64,000 nucleotides of DNA, taken from NCBI RefSeq assembly GCF_012489685.1, contig NC_080043.1, positions 56,070,289 to 56,134,288 on the forward strand, read 5' to 3'. The first letter of the stretch is position 1. Each line of letters begins with the position of its first letter. Origin of the DNA: Lotus japonicus (Eukaryota > Streptophyta > Magnoliopsida > Fabales > Fabaceae). Shown here piece by piece: positions 13,034 through 23,377 of this stretch. A program made the translations under genes and the position numbers. The notes under the pieces were generated by a model. That model was given only the letters and a program-made list of their open reading frames with translations, was not told where the DNA came from and did not search any database.

Positions 13034-13294
13034 GGAGAAGATTAGTCAGGAAAAAGGGTTCCCAACTCAACTCCAGAAAACTCACTAAAAAGCTCACATG
13101 TCTGCATCAAAGAGACTTCAAGAGCCTAACGTGATCATGAAGGAGTATGTTGCAGAACCAACCATTTACAATTCCTGCATTTAATGCTTTCAAACTTGTT
13201 GTTTTGTTCATTTGAATTCCTGTCGATTTTCTTCATTTGATGTAATTTTCAGTTTTCGACTTTCTTTGTGTACTTTGCCCCTTTGTTTAATGAA

Positions 13295-13528
13295 GGCTTA
13301 ATAGCTCTTTTGGTCCCTCACTTATCATGTTTTTGCACTTTTGGTCCCTCTAGGAAAAAATAAGCAAAATTAGTCCCTGACATTTACACACTTTTGCTGT
13401 TTTAGTCCAAATAAGGATCATTTTTGCAAACAAATAAGCAATGTGAAGGACCAAAAGTGCTAAATTTTTTATTGGGGACCAAAAATGCAAAATCGTGATA
13501 AGTGAGGGACCAAAAGAGCTATTAAGCC
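13295..13528. mobile_element. Mutator-type MITE, 234 bp, inside the Ogre LTR
   Basis: The ends are a long inverted repeat: GGCTTAATAGCTCTTTTGG at the left and its complement ending GAGCTATTAAGCC at the right. Perfect 9-bp target duplications TTTAATGAA flank it at 13286-13294 and 13529-13537. Long terminal inverted repeats with 9-bp duplications are the signature of Mutator-like elements. It has no coding capacity. Both arms contain repeated 'ttttggtccc'-type motifs, shared with the larger elements at 18164, 23378 and 55330, which look like members of one superfamily. Confidence 0.85.
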
Positions 13529-13770
13529 TTTAATGAAATTCAGTTTCCAGTACTCTTGAATACCTGTTTTAAGTTACAAACTCAACCTTTGACACTTGTT
13601 TGTCGAAAATCACGTTCTACGCACAACACTTTGGCAAGACGTTTTCCCAAAAGAACCCCCCAATCTTAAACTTTTTTCAATCGAATTTGGAGAATGTTTG
13701 TTTACCAAATATCACCGTAAACAATAACAAAGTTTGTAATTAAAAAATCCTATTCTTCCTATACCCACCT

Positions 13771-14208
13771 GTGTCTCCATCTCCGGCCAAGGCCAACCGA
13801 CCCCTTCATCTTTCTTTCCATCCCCACGACTCCAAGTTGAATATTGATGGTGCCTTCTCTTCTAAGAGCAACAAGGTTGCGTGTGATAGGTTCATTCGAG
13901 ATCATTTTGATGCTTTTGTTTTTTCTTTCTCTAGGAAGTTGGGTTCTTGTTCTTCTTTACATGCTGAAATGTGTGGGATTTTATTAGACCTTTGTCTTCT
14001 TTGAAAATGGGCTTTAGAAAGGTAGTTATTGATTCTGAATCAGCCTGTCGGGTGTGCTAGCTAGCTCTCATACTTGTGAAAAGTTGGTCAATCAAATTCA
14101 AAGCCAAGCTGTAGATTTTTCCCAGGTGGTGGTGTGGGGGCATGTCTTCAAGAGGCTAATTTTTGTTTAGTTCAATTCTTATTTTGGTTCTCTCTACCTT
14201 TTATTGTA
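13771..14208 (+). pseudogene. 3' end of a LINE: RNase H fragment, + strand
   Basis: The translation holds the RNase H module found at the end of plant L1-type LINE ORF2. It reads SKLNIDGAFSSKSN (Asp), SCSSLHAEMCGILLDLCL (Glu) and, after a frame change near 14000, VVIDSESACRV (Asp). Coding sequence fades by about 14160. The fragment is cut at 14208, where another LINE inserted; its 3' tail resumes at 17887 beyond the target duplication. The 5' part is missing, and the fragment starts about 20-50 bp after the end of the Ogre LTR. Confidence 0.7.
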
Positions 14209-14506
14209 ATTTTTTTTAAAGGAAACTACAAATTCATTAATCAAAAACAGGCATAGAAGCCAATACATCCTTATGAACCAAAGTTATGACCTCCCTAGGG
14301 ACCTCTTCCAACCAAACCATATCAGTATACTTGGAAGCGGTACCAGCTAAGAAATCAGCAACAAAATTTCTCACACGGCGAACAAAAGACAAGTCAACAT
14401 AATCAAAAGAGCGACATAACATAAAACAATCACTAACAATACTAGATAAATACGATCAACCATCTGAACGTTTCTTCCAAAGTTGGAACAGTTGCAAACA
14501 ATCCGT

Positions 14507-15300
14507 CTAAAAAAGAACCCGACGAAACCCCATCTGAATGGCAAGCTGCATAGACCAGCGAAAGGCTAAAGCCTCCCCAAGAATCGCTGAAGCTGCATGG
14601 AGAAGGTATTGTGCTGCAGAAGCAAGGACCTTGCCCAACATATTCCTCACAATCAAACCAAAACCCACCTCTCTCGTGGTAGCCACAGCTGCATCAAAAT
14701 TCAGCTTGTAGATACCATGAGGTGGTCGTGCCCAAGTTGCTTGCAACAACGGAGCTGGTCTAGGGCCTCTAGGCCCCACCGTTACCTCTGACACCGGCGC
14801 AACAGCTAGCATGGAACATCTCTGGATCACGGCCGCTACGGGCACAGGAAGCTCACCATCTCGGAAAATCACACGGTTGCGCATCTCCCAAAGAGCGTAC
14901 ACTCTAGCCTGCCATAGTGCGAGTGCATCATCATCAGCTGCTCGGAAAAAGTCCGCCAAGAAGTCCTCCATGGAACTAAATCCGTGCACCCGAAGGGAAA
15001 GGGGAGAGCCAAACCAGAAATTCTGGGCCACAGGACAAGACACCAAAGGATCAACATCCATGCCTCTCTGACGAAGCGTTGCACGGACTGGAAGGAAAGA
15101 TGAAACCACACGCCACGCCACCTCCTTGCAACGGGGCTGGGCAATAGTACGCCAAAACTTCTTCCACAAACGAGCTGGAAGTGATGGCTAGGAAGAGGTT
15201 GACGAACAAGCGCCAATGAGCTTCCCGCGAACAAAAATATAACCAGATTTGGAACAATTATTGCCATCAACAGTTTCTGGCCACATTAGAGTAACAACAC
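14507..15300 (-). pseudogene. LINE zf-RVT and RNase H region
   Basis: Downstream of the solo LTR the LINE coding sequence continues. The zf-RVT module reads LWKKFWRTIAQPRCKEVAWR and RATLRQRGMDVDPLVSCP. An RNase H of the RVT_3 type follows: GIYKLNFDAAVATTREVGF (Asp), then ILGEALAFRWSMQLAIQMGF (Glu) and RRVLF, after which a stop at 14507 cuts the frame before the last acidic motif. Coding similarity carries on out of frame to about 14240. Confidence 0.8.
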
Positions 15301-16511
15301 TGAAGGTATGAAAAACGATAGAAGGGGGGGTTTGAATAACGTTTTAAAAATAAAACTCGATCCACTTGAGATTTAAACAAATCTCTTCAACCACCAAAGA
15401 TAAAAGTGCTAAGATAAGAGTTAAGAAAAGCACACAATGATTTTATCCTGGTTCACTTGATAAATCCCTCAAGCTAATCCAGTCCACCCGTTAAGGTGAT
15501 TTCTTCCTTCTTAGAATGAAGGCAATCCACTAATCAGAGTTTGTTACAACTGCACTTGCTACCTGCAAAGTGACTAACAGTACACTGACTTAGCTATCAC
15601 TAAGATTCACTCTCTTAGTCTTCTCTAGGATCCGACCAACCTTGGTCTCCTAAAGGAAAATCAAACAATTGTTTGAAGGTTTGGGTTTACAAAAAAATGC
15701 TTCTTAGAAAGCTAATAGTAAACACAATTAATACAATGTGAAGAAAGAATGCTTTGAGAGAGTATTTGATTTTCGCGTGAGCTTCTACAAAGTTTCTTCT
15801 AAAAGAGCATCTTTCATCTTCAGCCTCTTTATATACTCCAAGGAATTAGGTTTGGAAGTTTGCATGGAATGCTACCGTTGGAGGGCAGATCTGGGTTTTC
15901 CAGGTTCTGTTGTGGCTGAATAAGTTAGGTAAGGTCGTCAGGAATAGTACAATTGCTTTTGTACTTTGGATAGTGACATGACCTTTATCCTTGTTGACTT
16001 CTGATCAGAGTGATGTTTCATATTGGAACTTGTGAAGCTTGGTGATCAGAGTCAGAAGGAAGCTTGGATCCTCTGACCTTTGTACTTTCTGCTTCTGGAC
16101 TCGGAGGAGAAGTACTTGATCTTCAGAGCCAGCTTATTCTTGGACTTCAGAATCGTCACTGTTCAGCTTCTGGACCTTCAGAGCGTCTGATCCTTCAGAG
16201 CGTCTGATCCTTCAGAGTGTCTAATCCTTCAGAGCTTCTAGTGAACTGAATCCATATCAGAGCTTTATAATCTTCAGATCTTCTGAAGCTTGATCTATTG
16301 TTCAGATTGAACATAGTACGTTCGAAAGCGTTGCGGAGGTTACTCTTTGAGCATTGTGCTTCTGAATTATGTGAAATAGGACCAGAGTCATGGCCTGTCA
16401 TTAGAACACTCAGAAAACAACGTTAGAGTACCATAATTGTTCATACTCAATAGTTAACATGTAATCATCAAAACATAGAGTTGTACTACTAGATCAAAAC
16501 TTGATCTTACA
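15301..16511 (-). repeat. Solo LTR of a Ty1/copia (SIRE-like) element
   Basis: The 1211-bp block is flanked by perfect 5-bp duplications AACAC (15296-15300 and 16512-16516) and has no internal region. On the - strand it begins TGTAAGATCAAG and ends with a pyrimidine-rich stretch (ACCCCCCCTTC) followed by CATACCTTCA. That layout is reminiscent of legume SIRE/Maximus-type LTRs. It holds a short tandem array of a 17-bp unit (CCTTCAGAGCGTCTGAT) at 16175-16240. It was probably made by LTR-LTR recombination after insertion into the LINE, interrupting the LINE between its RT and RNase H parts. Confidence 0.82.
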
Positions 16512-16601
16512 AACACTACCATTCAAAGGCAACGAAATTTTTAAATTATGAGATACAATGGTTGGGTGGAAAATAAAATCCACCATAGCATACTTCCAAG
16601 T

Positions 16602-17717
16602 TTAGGCCGTATGATCAATTAAATGAGAGACCTTGGACACTCCAAATTCAGCCATTAAATCCTGACTACCTATAACAGGTACCCCCTGAGGTAGCCACTG
16701 ATCATGAAGAATATCAACCTGGCTACCATCACCAATTTTCCAACGACCACCCTCATAAAAATTCCAGCTAGACTGCAAGATACTAGACCAAGCATAGCTT
16801 GGACGATAGCCACGTTTGGCCCCCAATAGATCACCTTACGCAAAGTACACCCCCTTGAAAACTTGAGCAAGCAAAGTTTCAGGTTGGGTATAAATTCTCC
16901 ACCAGTTCTTAGCCACAAGGGCAATATTAAAAGACTTAAAGTCACGAAGTCCACCATCAAATTTTGGACGAGTTAACTTTTGCCAGCTAGCCCATTGGAG
17001 TCCCCTCTTATCGACATCGCCACCCCAGTAAAATCTGGACACCATCCTTTCAACTTCTGCACAGAGAGAATCAGGTAATATAAAACATGACATAACATAA
17101 GAAGGTATCGCTTGCACCACAGACTTAATCAAACCTATCTACCTTCTCTAGAAAGAGTGGACTCATTCCACCCTTTGAGTTTCTTCCAGACACGATCTTT
17201 AATAAAGTTAAAAATTCTAGTCTTGGACTTACCAATCATGGTGGGTAAACCAAAATACTTGTCAAAACTGTCAACTTCCTTCACATTCAAAAGCTGCTTT
17301 GGCTCATTAAAACCATTATGAGGTACATTGCGGCTCACAGAGAGCATATACTTATCCAGGTTAATGACCTGACCGGAAGCTCGCTCATAGGTGGACAAAA
17401 TGTCAAGAACACACTCCGCCTCCTGAGTATTGGCTCGTGCAAAAATGATGCTATCATCTGCAAAAAGAAGATGAGAAATCAGGTGCTCTGTTAGCCACTT
17501 TAATGCCATGAAACATTTTTGAAGCCACACGCTTCTCAATAAGAGCTGAGAACACCTCTCCACACAGGATAAAAAGATATGGCGAAAGAGGATCACCCTG
17601 ACGCAGGCCCCTAAAAGGAGCAAAACTCTGCTTGGGATTTCCACTAAGCATAACGGAAAACCTAACAGAGGTCCCACAACTCATAATCAAAGAAACCCAT
17701 GAGGGGGGAAACCCCAT
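16602..17717 (-). pseudogene. LINE reverse transcriptase, partial
   Basis: The first frame carries GLRQGDPLSPYLFILCGEVFS. The next, overlapping frame from 17677 carries HLLFADDSIIFARA, the FADD catalytic box of non-LTR RTs, then LGLPTMIGKSK and a thumb region. A further frame from 17132 carries IPSYVMSCFILPDSLCAEVE, RFYWGGDVDKRGLQW and GGRWKIGDGSQVDILHDQWL. These are standard signatures of the plant LINE polymerase C-terminal half. At least two frame changes and a stop at 16602 make it non-functional. Confidence 0.85.
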
Positions 17718-17886
17718 CTTCTAAAGAACACCCTGCAAGAAAGACCATTCGACTCTGTCGTGTGCTTTGGACATATCAAGTTTCAGAACCATCATGCCAT
17801 TACAGCCAGAAATTCTCTTCTTCATAAAGTGAAAACACTCATAAGCGACCAGCGCATTATCAGTAAATTATCTACCTTTTATTGTA

Positions 17887-17955
17887 GAGGGTTGTAGTTT
17901 TCATTTTTTATTTTTTCCTTTCTCAAGCGGTTTAGCCCGCCTCCTTCATCGAAAA
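17887..17955 (+). repeat. 3' tail of the split + strand LINE
   Basis: Immediately right of the 16-bp duplication the sequence is T-rich and ends around CGCCTCCTTCATCG followed by an A run, consistent with the 3' UTR of the LINE whose RNase H lies at 13771-14208. It has no coding content. The end point is approximate. Confidence 0.5.
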
Positions 17956-18163
17956 AATATTACTAGCTAAAATATTGGTGAAGAAGTTTAAGATGAATAT
18001 TTTAGTAACGGAAGAAATTGTTACTAAATCTGAAGTTAAGATTAAAAAAAGAAATTATGATATTTTAACGAGAATTGACAGCTAAATATGTATTAGCTAC
18101 AGATCTATATCTGTCATAAATTTTTGTCACAATATGTTTTTTAGTATTGCTACTTAAAATAAA

Positions 18164-20287
18164 GGCTTAATTCCACTTTTCGTCCCTCATCTATTACGAT
18201 TGTGCGATTTTGGTCCCACTATTTTGAAATGAGCGATTTGCATCCCTCATGTTTGTGTCGTCAACAGTTTTGGTCCTTCCGTTAAATTTTCGTCCAAATT
18301 GGGTGAAGTGGACCTCATTAAATGACGTGGCATTCCAACACAATGTCCACATAGGTGCTAGCCATGTCAGTAAATATAATTAAAAGTAAATTATTGTTAT
18401 TATTTACAAACAAAAAAATAACTCTAGAAACATCTTCTTCAACCTTGAGCACCTACCTCCCCCTCCACCATTTTTCATCAATCTTAACCTTTATGACAGC
18501 CACAACCACCGTAAGCACCGGTCACCTTCTTCAAAGGTCTTCTACAACCTTCATCTATCATCTCTCCCCGGCCATTTTTGCCACAATCAGAACACCCTCA
18601 TAAAAAGAGGAAGATGAACAAAAAGGGGGCAGAACCTAATCCGAAAATGCCCAAATTTGACCCTAACCATCTTCTCACAACCGTAACAACCACCACAGTA
18701 CCACCGCAACAACAACCACCACCCCTATCTTCTTCTTCCCTTCAACCACCATCTTCTCACCAGCGCAGCAACCACCACAACACTACAACTCAATCACCGC
18801 ACCACCATTTCCACCCCCATTTTAACCTACCGAAAACACTCCTCCATCAACCCCAACATTCAGATCCACCTTTGTTTTAAACTAATTTGAGCCTAATCTC
18901 ACAAGATCTCCTCCTCCTTCAGCTTATTCTTCTTCCTCCTCCGTTCCTCCTCTGTTGTCGGGGCCGGAGCTATCACAGGTCATCAGGATGGAGATGGCAG
19001 CAGGTAGGGGTGGGAATAGGCTGGGCCTAGGTAGGCTTTGCTTAAATAGGCCTAGCATGTTTAAAACTCTTAAGGCCTGAGCCTGGCCTATGACCTATCA
19101 AAGGCTTTTTTTCGAGCCTGGCCTGGGCCTTCCGAAAGCCTGGCTTAGCCTGGTAGCCTGTTTAAAGGCCCGTTTCACAACAAGAGTTTTACGTTTGTTA
19201 ACAAATTTATCTGTAAAGTAGCTATCAAACTTATAAGCTAACGGGTTAAATTATACTAAAATATATTTTCAACAATCAGACTTATAATATTATTAGCTAA
19301 TAGGTAGTGATGAAACTAAACGAGATTATGTTGGTTTCTTAGAGTTGGAGAGCTAATTTAAAATTACACGTCATATTAAGATATTTAAATACGTCATATA
19401 TTTATTTTTTTAAAGACTTATAACTTTGAATCGTTATATAAGTCAATTTGCTTAAATATATAAAAAATCTCAATAAGTATATAATATCAAGATATTATTA
19501 TAAATTTCTAATATATAGACATCATCAAGGGTAAAATATATTTATACTTATCATATTTACAATTTACCAAAAAAATACTAGTCATATTTACTTAAATAGG
19601 CTAGCCTGTAAGGCTTACAAGGCTTGTTGAATGGCCTGAGCCTGGCCTTTTTAACAAAATAGGATTTTCAAAAAGCCTAAGCCTTGCCTATTTACCAATT
19701 TGGCCTGGCCTGGGCCTGTGGTAGGCTAGGTCATAGGCCCCTATGAACGGCCTGGCCTACTCCCACCCCTAGCAGCAGGTCTCTCAATCTCGCCCAGAAT
19801 CTGTTCCTGCCGTGCCTCAGCGTTCGTGTCCTCTGCCATCATCGACCATAGCCAGCACCGCCTTCACCTCAGCCACCACCGCAGCTCTGCTCGTTCAGAC
19901 CCCACAAGCACCCACCGCAATCTCCTTCTGGTCCGTCTCAAACGTTGTTCAAACTCCAGCTCTTCAATCGCACCTCCCATCTCCTCGTTGAGTCTGTCGT
20001 CGCCCTTCATGTGAACATAACATTCACATTTGGGGTTTTTTAATATGTTTTTCTTTTTTTTCAAATCCTAATATTGTTTTAATAATTATAATCCAGATCT
20101 ACATGGCGCACATGTGGTATCCACATCATTTAATGAAAGCCTGGTTAGCATATTCTGTTAACTTTTTAACTGAAGGACCAAAACTGTTGACGACACAAAC
20201 ATAAGGGATGCAAATCGCTCGTTTTAAAATAGTGGGACCAAAATTGTACAATCGTGATAGATCAGAGATGAAAAGTGAAATTAAGCC
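18164..20287. mobile_element. Non-autonomous Mutator-like element, about 125-bp TIRs, with nested hAT
   Basis: The left arm starts GGCTTAATTCCACTTTTCGT and the right arm ends AGTGAAATTAAGCC. The two arms stay alignable for roughly 125 bp, including shared GCGATTTGCATCCCT and GTGTCGTCAACAGTTTTGG stretches. Perfect 9-bp duplications TAAAATAAA flank it (18155-18163, 20288-20296). The interior, apart from the hAT at 19005-19771, holds Pro/His/Gln-rich low-complexity reading frames (for example 18578-18880) that match no family I know. It could be captured host sequence (Pack-MULE-like), but nothing identifies a donor gene. No transposase is present. Confidence 0.85.
19005..19771. mobile_element. 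Non-autonomous hAT element, 767 bp, nested in the Mutator-like element
   Basis: The termini are TAGGGGTGGGAATAGGC at the left and GCCTACTCCCACCCCTA at the right, a 17-bp inverted repeat with one mismatch. An 8-bp duplication GCAGCAGG flanks it (18997-19004, 19772-19779). Eight-bp duplications with a YAGGG-type end define hAT elements. Subterminal DNA is packed with GGCCTGGCCT/AGGCCTAGGC motifs, as expected for transposase-binding arrays. The interior is AT-rich and non-coding. Confidence 0.88.
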
Positions 20288-20296
20288 TAAAATAAA

Positions 20297-21186
20297 TGAG
20301 GTGAAATGTAATATTTTAGTAAATTTGGAGTTTAGTGTCATATAGAGAAAATTCAAGGTAATAGAGTGTAACTTACTAAGAAAAAGGTAACTCCTAGTAG
20401 GCAAAAATCCTGGAAAAGATTATATAACAATGCTTTTTATAAACATCCTAATGAAGAAGTTTTTGTAAAGCAATTCACAATGTTTAAAATTTGTATTTTC
20501 CCTCTTATGTTCTCAAATTGAAAATAATCACTTTAAGGCTTGAAACAAACTCTTAAAGCTTTGGTATGAAGCCTCAATATAATATGTATGCACTTTTCTC
20601 ATGAAAAAATGCTTTTTCTAGCGGGAATGTTGATATAACTCGTGAAATCTGAAACAAGTATTTCATTTTAGTTTAAATAGAGAGTTTTTGAAATTGATGC
20701 AGAGTACATTTGCAATAAGCATGATGTAAGAGTTGAAATTCTTCACTGTCACAGGGTAACAAATCAAACAAGACATTTGGTAACTTTATTTAGAAACAAA
20801 AATACACCAAAAATTTATTATGGAATTTCAAGATGAAACAAGCATCATTATTATCAGTCTTGAGGATGTCAAAATATTTCACCAGTTTGCTTACCCCCAT
20901 ACCAAGGTGCAGCCCAAAAAGAAAAATTACTCCTGGGTGTGATACAAAGTTACAAACTACATTATAATCAGTAAAATAGAACAAACTCTGCATATGAGTT
21001 AAAGATTAGTCACATCTCACATGGATAATCCTATCTACAATCTAAGCTACATGGTGCCAGAACATTGCTCACCATTATGTTCGGTCATCTCCATTCTGAA
21101 TATCTTGCAAAGTTCAATGGAATCAACCCGGGAATTTCTATGCTTTTGAGGTGTGAAAGCAATTTTAACTTACTTCAAAGATTACC
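20297..21186. other. Spacer plus conserved 3' flank of the MBD gene
   Basis: From 20297 to about 20780 I see only AT-rich non-coding DNA. From about 20780 to 21186 the sequence is similar to 49990-50318, the 3' flank of the second MBD gene. This points to an old duplication that included the 3' UTR. Confidence 0.6.
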
Positions 21187-22912
21187 TCAGTTATTAACTC
21201 CACCATGGATGGATTGCCCAAATGCTTCGGACCATTTCAGCATTTCAGATTCTGGTACAATAGTATCATCCACGAAAGGGTTCCAGTAGCCCCCAGGACC
21301 AGACAGAACCCAACTTACTTTTTCTGGCGGTCTGCTTAAGTTGTGGGTGGATCCTCCTCTATCTTCTTTCCTCTGAGAATCAGTTTTTGTAGGCTGCTCA
21401 GAAAGAAATTCAATTAATTGAGTGTAAGGTTGGAAATCCTTCTACCATGATTCAGAAGCTATTCTGGGAAGAACAAGCTTCAATGAGTAGCTTCTGGATT
21501 GCATAATTGATTTTGAGAAAACATAAGCTGATTCAAAAATTCTACCAATGTACTGTTGGTTCCTGTTCTATTATAAAGTCCATAGTTTTGAAACTCACCG
21601 TAGACTGAACAGAAAAGTTCAATGTCTTTGAAGTGAAACCCTCTTCTTTAGCAACTGAGGAGCGTTTTGTGGCAGATTTTCCGGGACTTCTCACACCACA
21701 AGCACTTCGCTTTCCATTTCCAGATTTCACCCCTGACTGAAAATAACATGAATTAGATAGTCACACTTCGCTTTCAAGTATGTTGATGGCACAACTTTAT
21801 CGTCAAACTGAAAGTATTTGAGTAATTAGTTTGCTTGGTTTTGACACCTTTGATGTAGTTGTCCACCATAACCTATTCATGCAGCCAAAGGATACATATT
21901 TGGCTCATTGCCAGGAAAATGAATAATTAAGTCCAATTTATTTTGTCTTCCTACAATCTTATAAACCAAATTAAAACATTTTTTCGTACAAAAAGTTATA
22001 AATCAGAACATAACCCAGATGACAAAATGTTTGGTAAAATAGAAATATGTTGTCTGTATCTCCAATCGAGCATAGTCATTGTTGTTATAGGGTTTCTCCT
22101 TAATAATCCCATCATTAGGTAGCTTAATGCATGTTGTAAAACCCTGGTGTGAGTCATGATCTGCATCTGTAGCAGTATGGGCGCCTAATCGAAGATACAG
22201 CCTAGAGAATTGCAATAATTATGTCTAATCTAATTAAACATGCTATATTCCATATGCTACTTTCTTCCCTCCAAGCTCTGTTTGACTATTTAGGTAGATT
22301 TCATTTGTCTTTTGAAGTATCATCACAGATTCCACTATATTCCATATGCTACTTGATTAAAGAGGCACACTTGTGTAAACGATACAGCAACAATTAAGAA
22401 CTCACATTGTCTTTTGCTTCTTCTGTTAGATATTTCTGAACAGATATCAGAGAGCGAAACTGCCTTCCAGTGCCTGGCTCATAGTAATACTGCACAAACA
22501 AGATTAAAAAAAACATCAAATTCTTGCACAGAGAACTCAAACCTAAATGTGTTGACTGTAGAAATGAATCATATTCACATGCAATGCAACATCTGTGAGC
22601 AGTTCACGAATCCATCCCGAAATGAAATCCCTAGTCGTGGAATTCGAATGAATCACTACGAATTTATGACATGCATGCATGGATGAACAATGAAAGAAGG
22701 GAATGAATGCATACCCTATCACGGCGTTTAGAGGAATTAGCAGGACGGGGTTTTTCCTCAACCACCCAACCATCGGGAAGCTTGAAGTTTGGGGGTGGCT
22801 TAAACCGCACAATCTGAAATTCCTTTTCACTCGGGTTCTGATTAATGTCTGCCATCTGCTGGTGGACTGGTGGTGTTGTTGTTGCCCTGACTTGGGTCTC
22901 ACTCACAGTCAT
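21187..22912 (-). CDS. Methyl-CpG-binding-domain protein, MBD5/6-like, four predicted exons
   Basis: Predicted exons on the - strand: 22912-22715, 22489-22406, 21736-21599 and 21441-21187. All junctions are in phase 0 with GT...AG borders, giving 224 aa. An in-frame ATG at 22855 (MADINQNPSEKEF) is an alternative start and is the one shared with the paralogue at 50319-55072. Exons 1-2 join to form the MBD fold: FKLPDGWVVEEKPRP...KRRDR, then YYYEPGTGRQFRSLISVQKYL. Exon 3 is basic (KRSACGVRSPGKSATKRSS) and ends SKTLNF. Exon 4 ends in a conserved module (PPEKVSWVLSGPGGYWNPF, then VPESE and WSEAF) like the C-terminus of plant MBD5/6 proteins. The expected role is a nuclear reader of methylated CG sites in silenced chromatin. 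Binding specificity is inferred from the family. Compared with the paralogue, exon 2 lacks 13 codons near its end. No frame breaks are seen. Confidence 0.78.
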
Positions 22913-23259
22913 CCTACATTTATACAAAACGTGCAAATCAAATGGGGACGAAAAATGTGTAAAACAATAACATATACCTACATGTTCTTCCCAAATTGAG
23001 ATTGGTAAAATAAAATATCTCTCTCTCAAATGGGGTGCGGGGCCTTGGGAGGATTCTCTTACACAACAGGGCTGCGTTGATATAACAGAGGATATACTTG
23101 CAAACTAACGCTCAAGTCGGTGAGATAATAAAGAGAGGATCTCAAAGCTTAAGAAAAATTTAAATTTGTATCATGAGTAATGCATACATGAATGAACGAC
23201 TAAACCTACATTTATATGCTTGAAAACCGTCATAATAGTGACATGTGGTTTCCTAGAAG
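22913..23259 (-). promoter_or_regulatory. Upstream region of the MBD gene
   Basis: About 340 bp lie between the MBD start codon and a hAT insertion at 23260. I see no convincing TATA box. Any promoter must lie within this short interval or in the transposon itself. Confidence 0.3.
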
Positions 23260-23377
23260 CAGGGCCGGCCCTGGGCCTGTGCAAGCAGGCCCACAGCCCA
23301 GGGCCTCCAAAAAGAAGAGGCCCCAAAAAAAATTAACATTAAACTTTCCCCAAAAAACAATTTAGTTATAATAATTA

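Larger units (their letters stand above)
1..13723 (+). mobile_element. Tat/Ogre-lineage Ty3/gypsy LTR retrotransposon, 5' end outside window
   Basis: Reading left to right on the + strand one meets gag, retropepsin, RT, RNase H, a second archaeal-type RNase H, integrase, then about 5.6 kb of extra 3' internal DNA and a 3' LTR at 12610-13723. The RT-RH-aRNH-INT order with a duplicated RNase H is the known hallmark of the Tat/Ogre lineage. The long 3' internal region holding an antisense gene is also known from this lineage (for example Grande and Retand). The coding frame is broken at least eight times, so the copy is dead. The 5' LTR, primer-binding site and target duplication lie left of the window, so the insertion cannot be dated from its LTRs. 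Confidence 0.88.
12610..13723 (+). repeat. 3' LTR of the Ogre element
   Basis: The LTR begins TGTTAACCC and ends CCGTAAACA, so its termini are the short inverted pair TGTT/AACA. It is preceded at 12600-12605 by a run of six G within a T/G tract, which fits the polypurine tract that primes plus-strand synthesis. The 1114 bp include a 234-bp MITE plus its duplicated target at 13286-13537, so the original LTR was about 870 bp. The 5' LTR is outside the window, so the exact ends rest on the TG...CA rule and the adjacent polypurine tract. Confidence 0.68.
14209..17870 (-). mobile_element. 5'-truncated L1-type LINE with 16-bp target duplication, itself interrupted
   Basis: Coding order on the - strand is RT (17717-17135), post-RT domain (17132-16602), then zinc-finger/RNase H (15300-14507), as in plant L1 ORF2. 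The sixteen bases TCTACCTTTTATTGTA occur at both 14193-14208 and 17871-17886, giving an excellent target-site duplication. The 3' end shows as a short T run at 14210-14217 (poly-A on the - strand). The 5' end at 17870 falls inside the RT domain (NALVAYECFHFMKK), so the insertion is 5'-truncated, as is usual for LINEs. A solo LTR at 15301-16511 splits it. Confidence 0.85.

Noticed and set aside
18578..18880. His/Pro/Gln-rich 100-codon frame
   Set aside because: Low-complexity composition within a non-autonomous transposon; could be captured DNA but nothing supports a gene.
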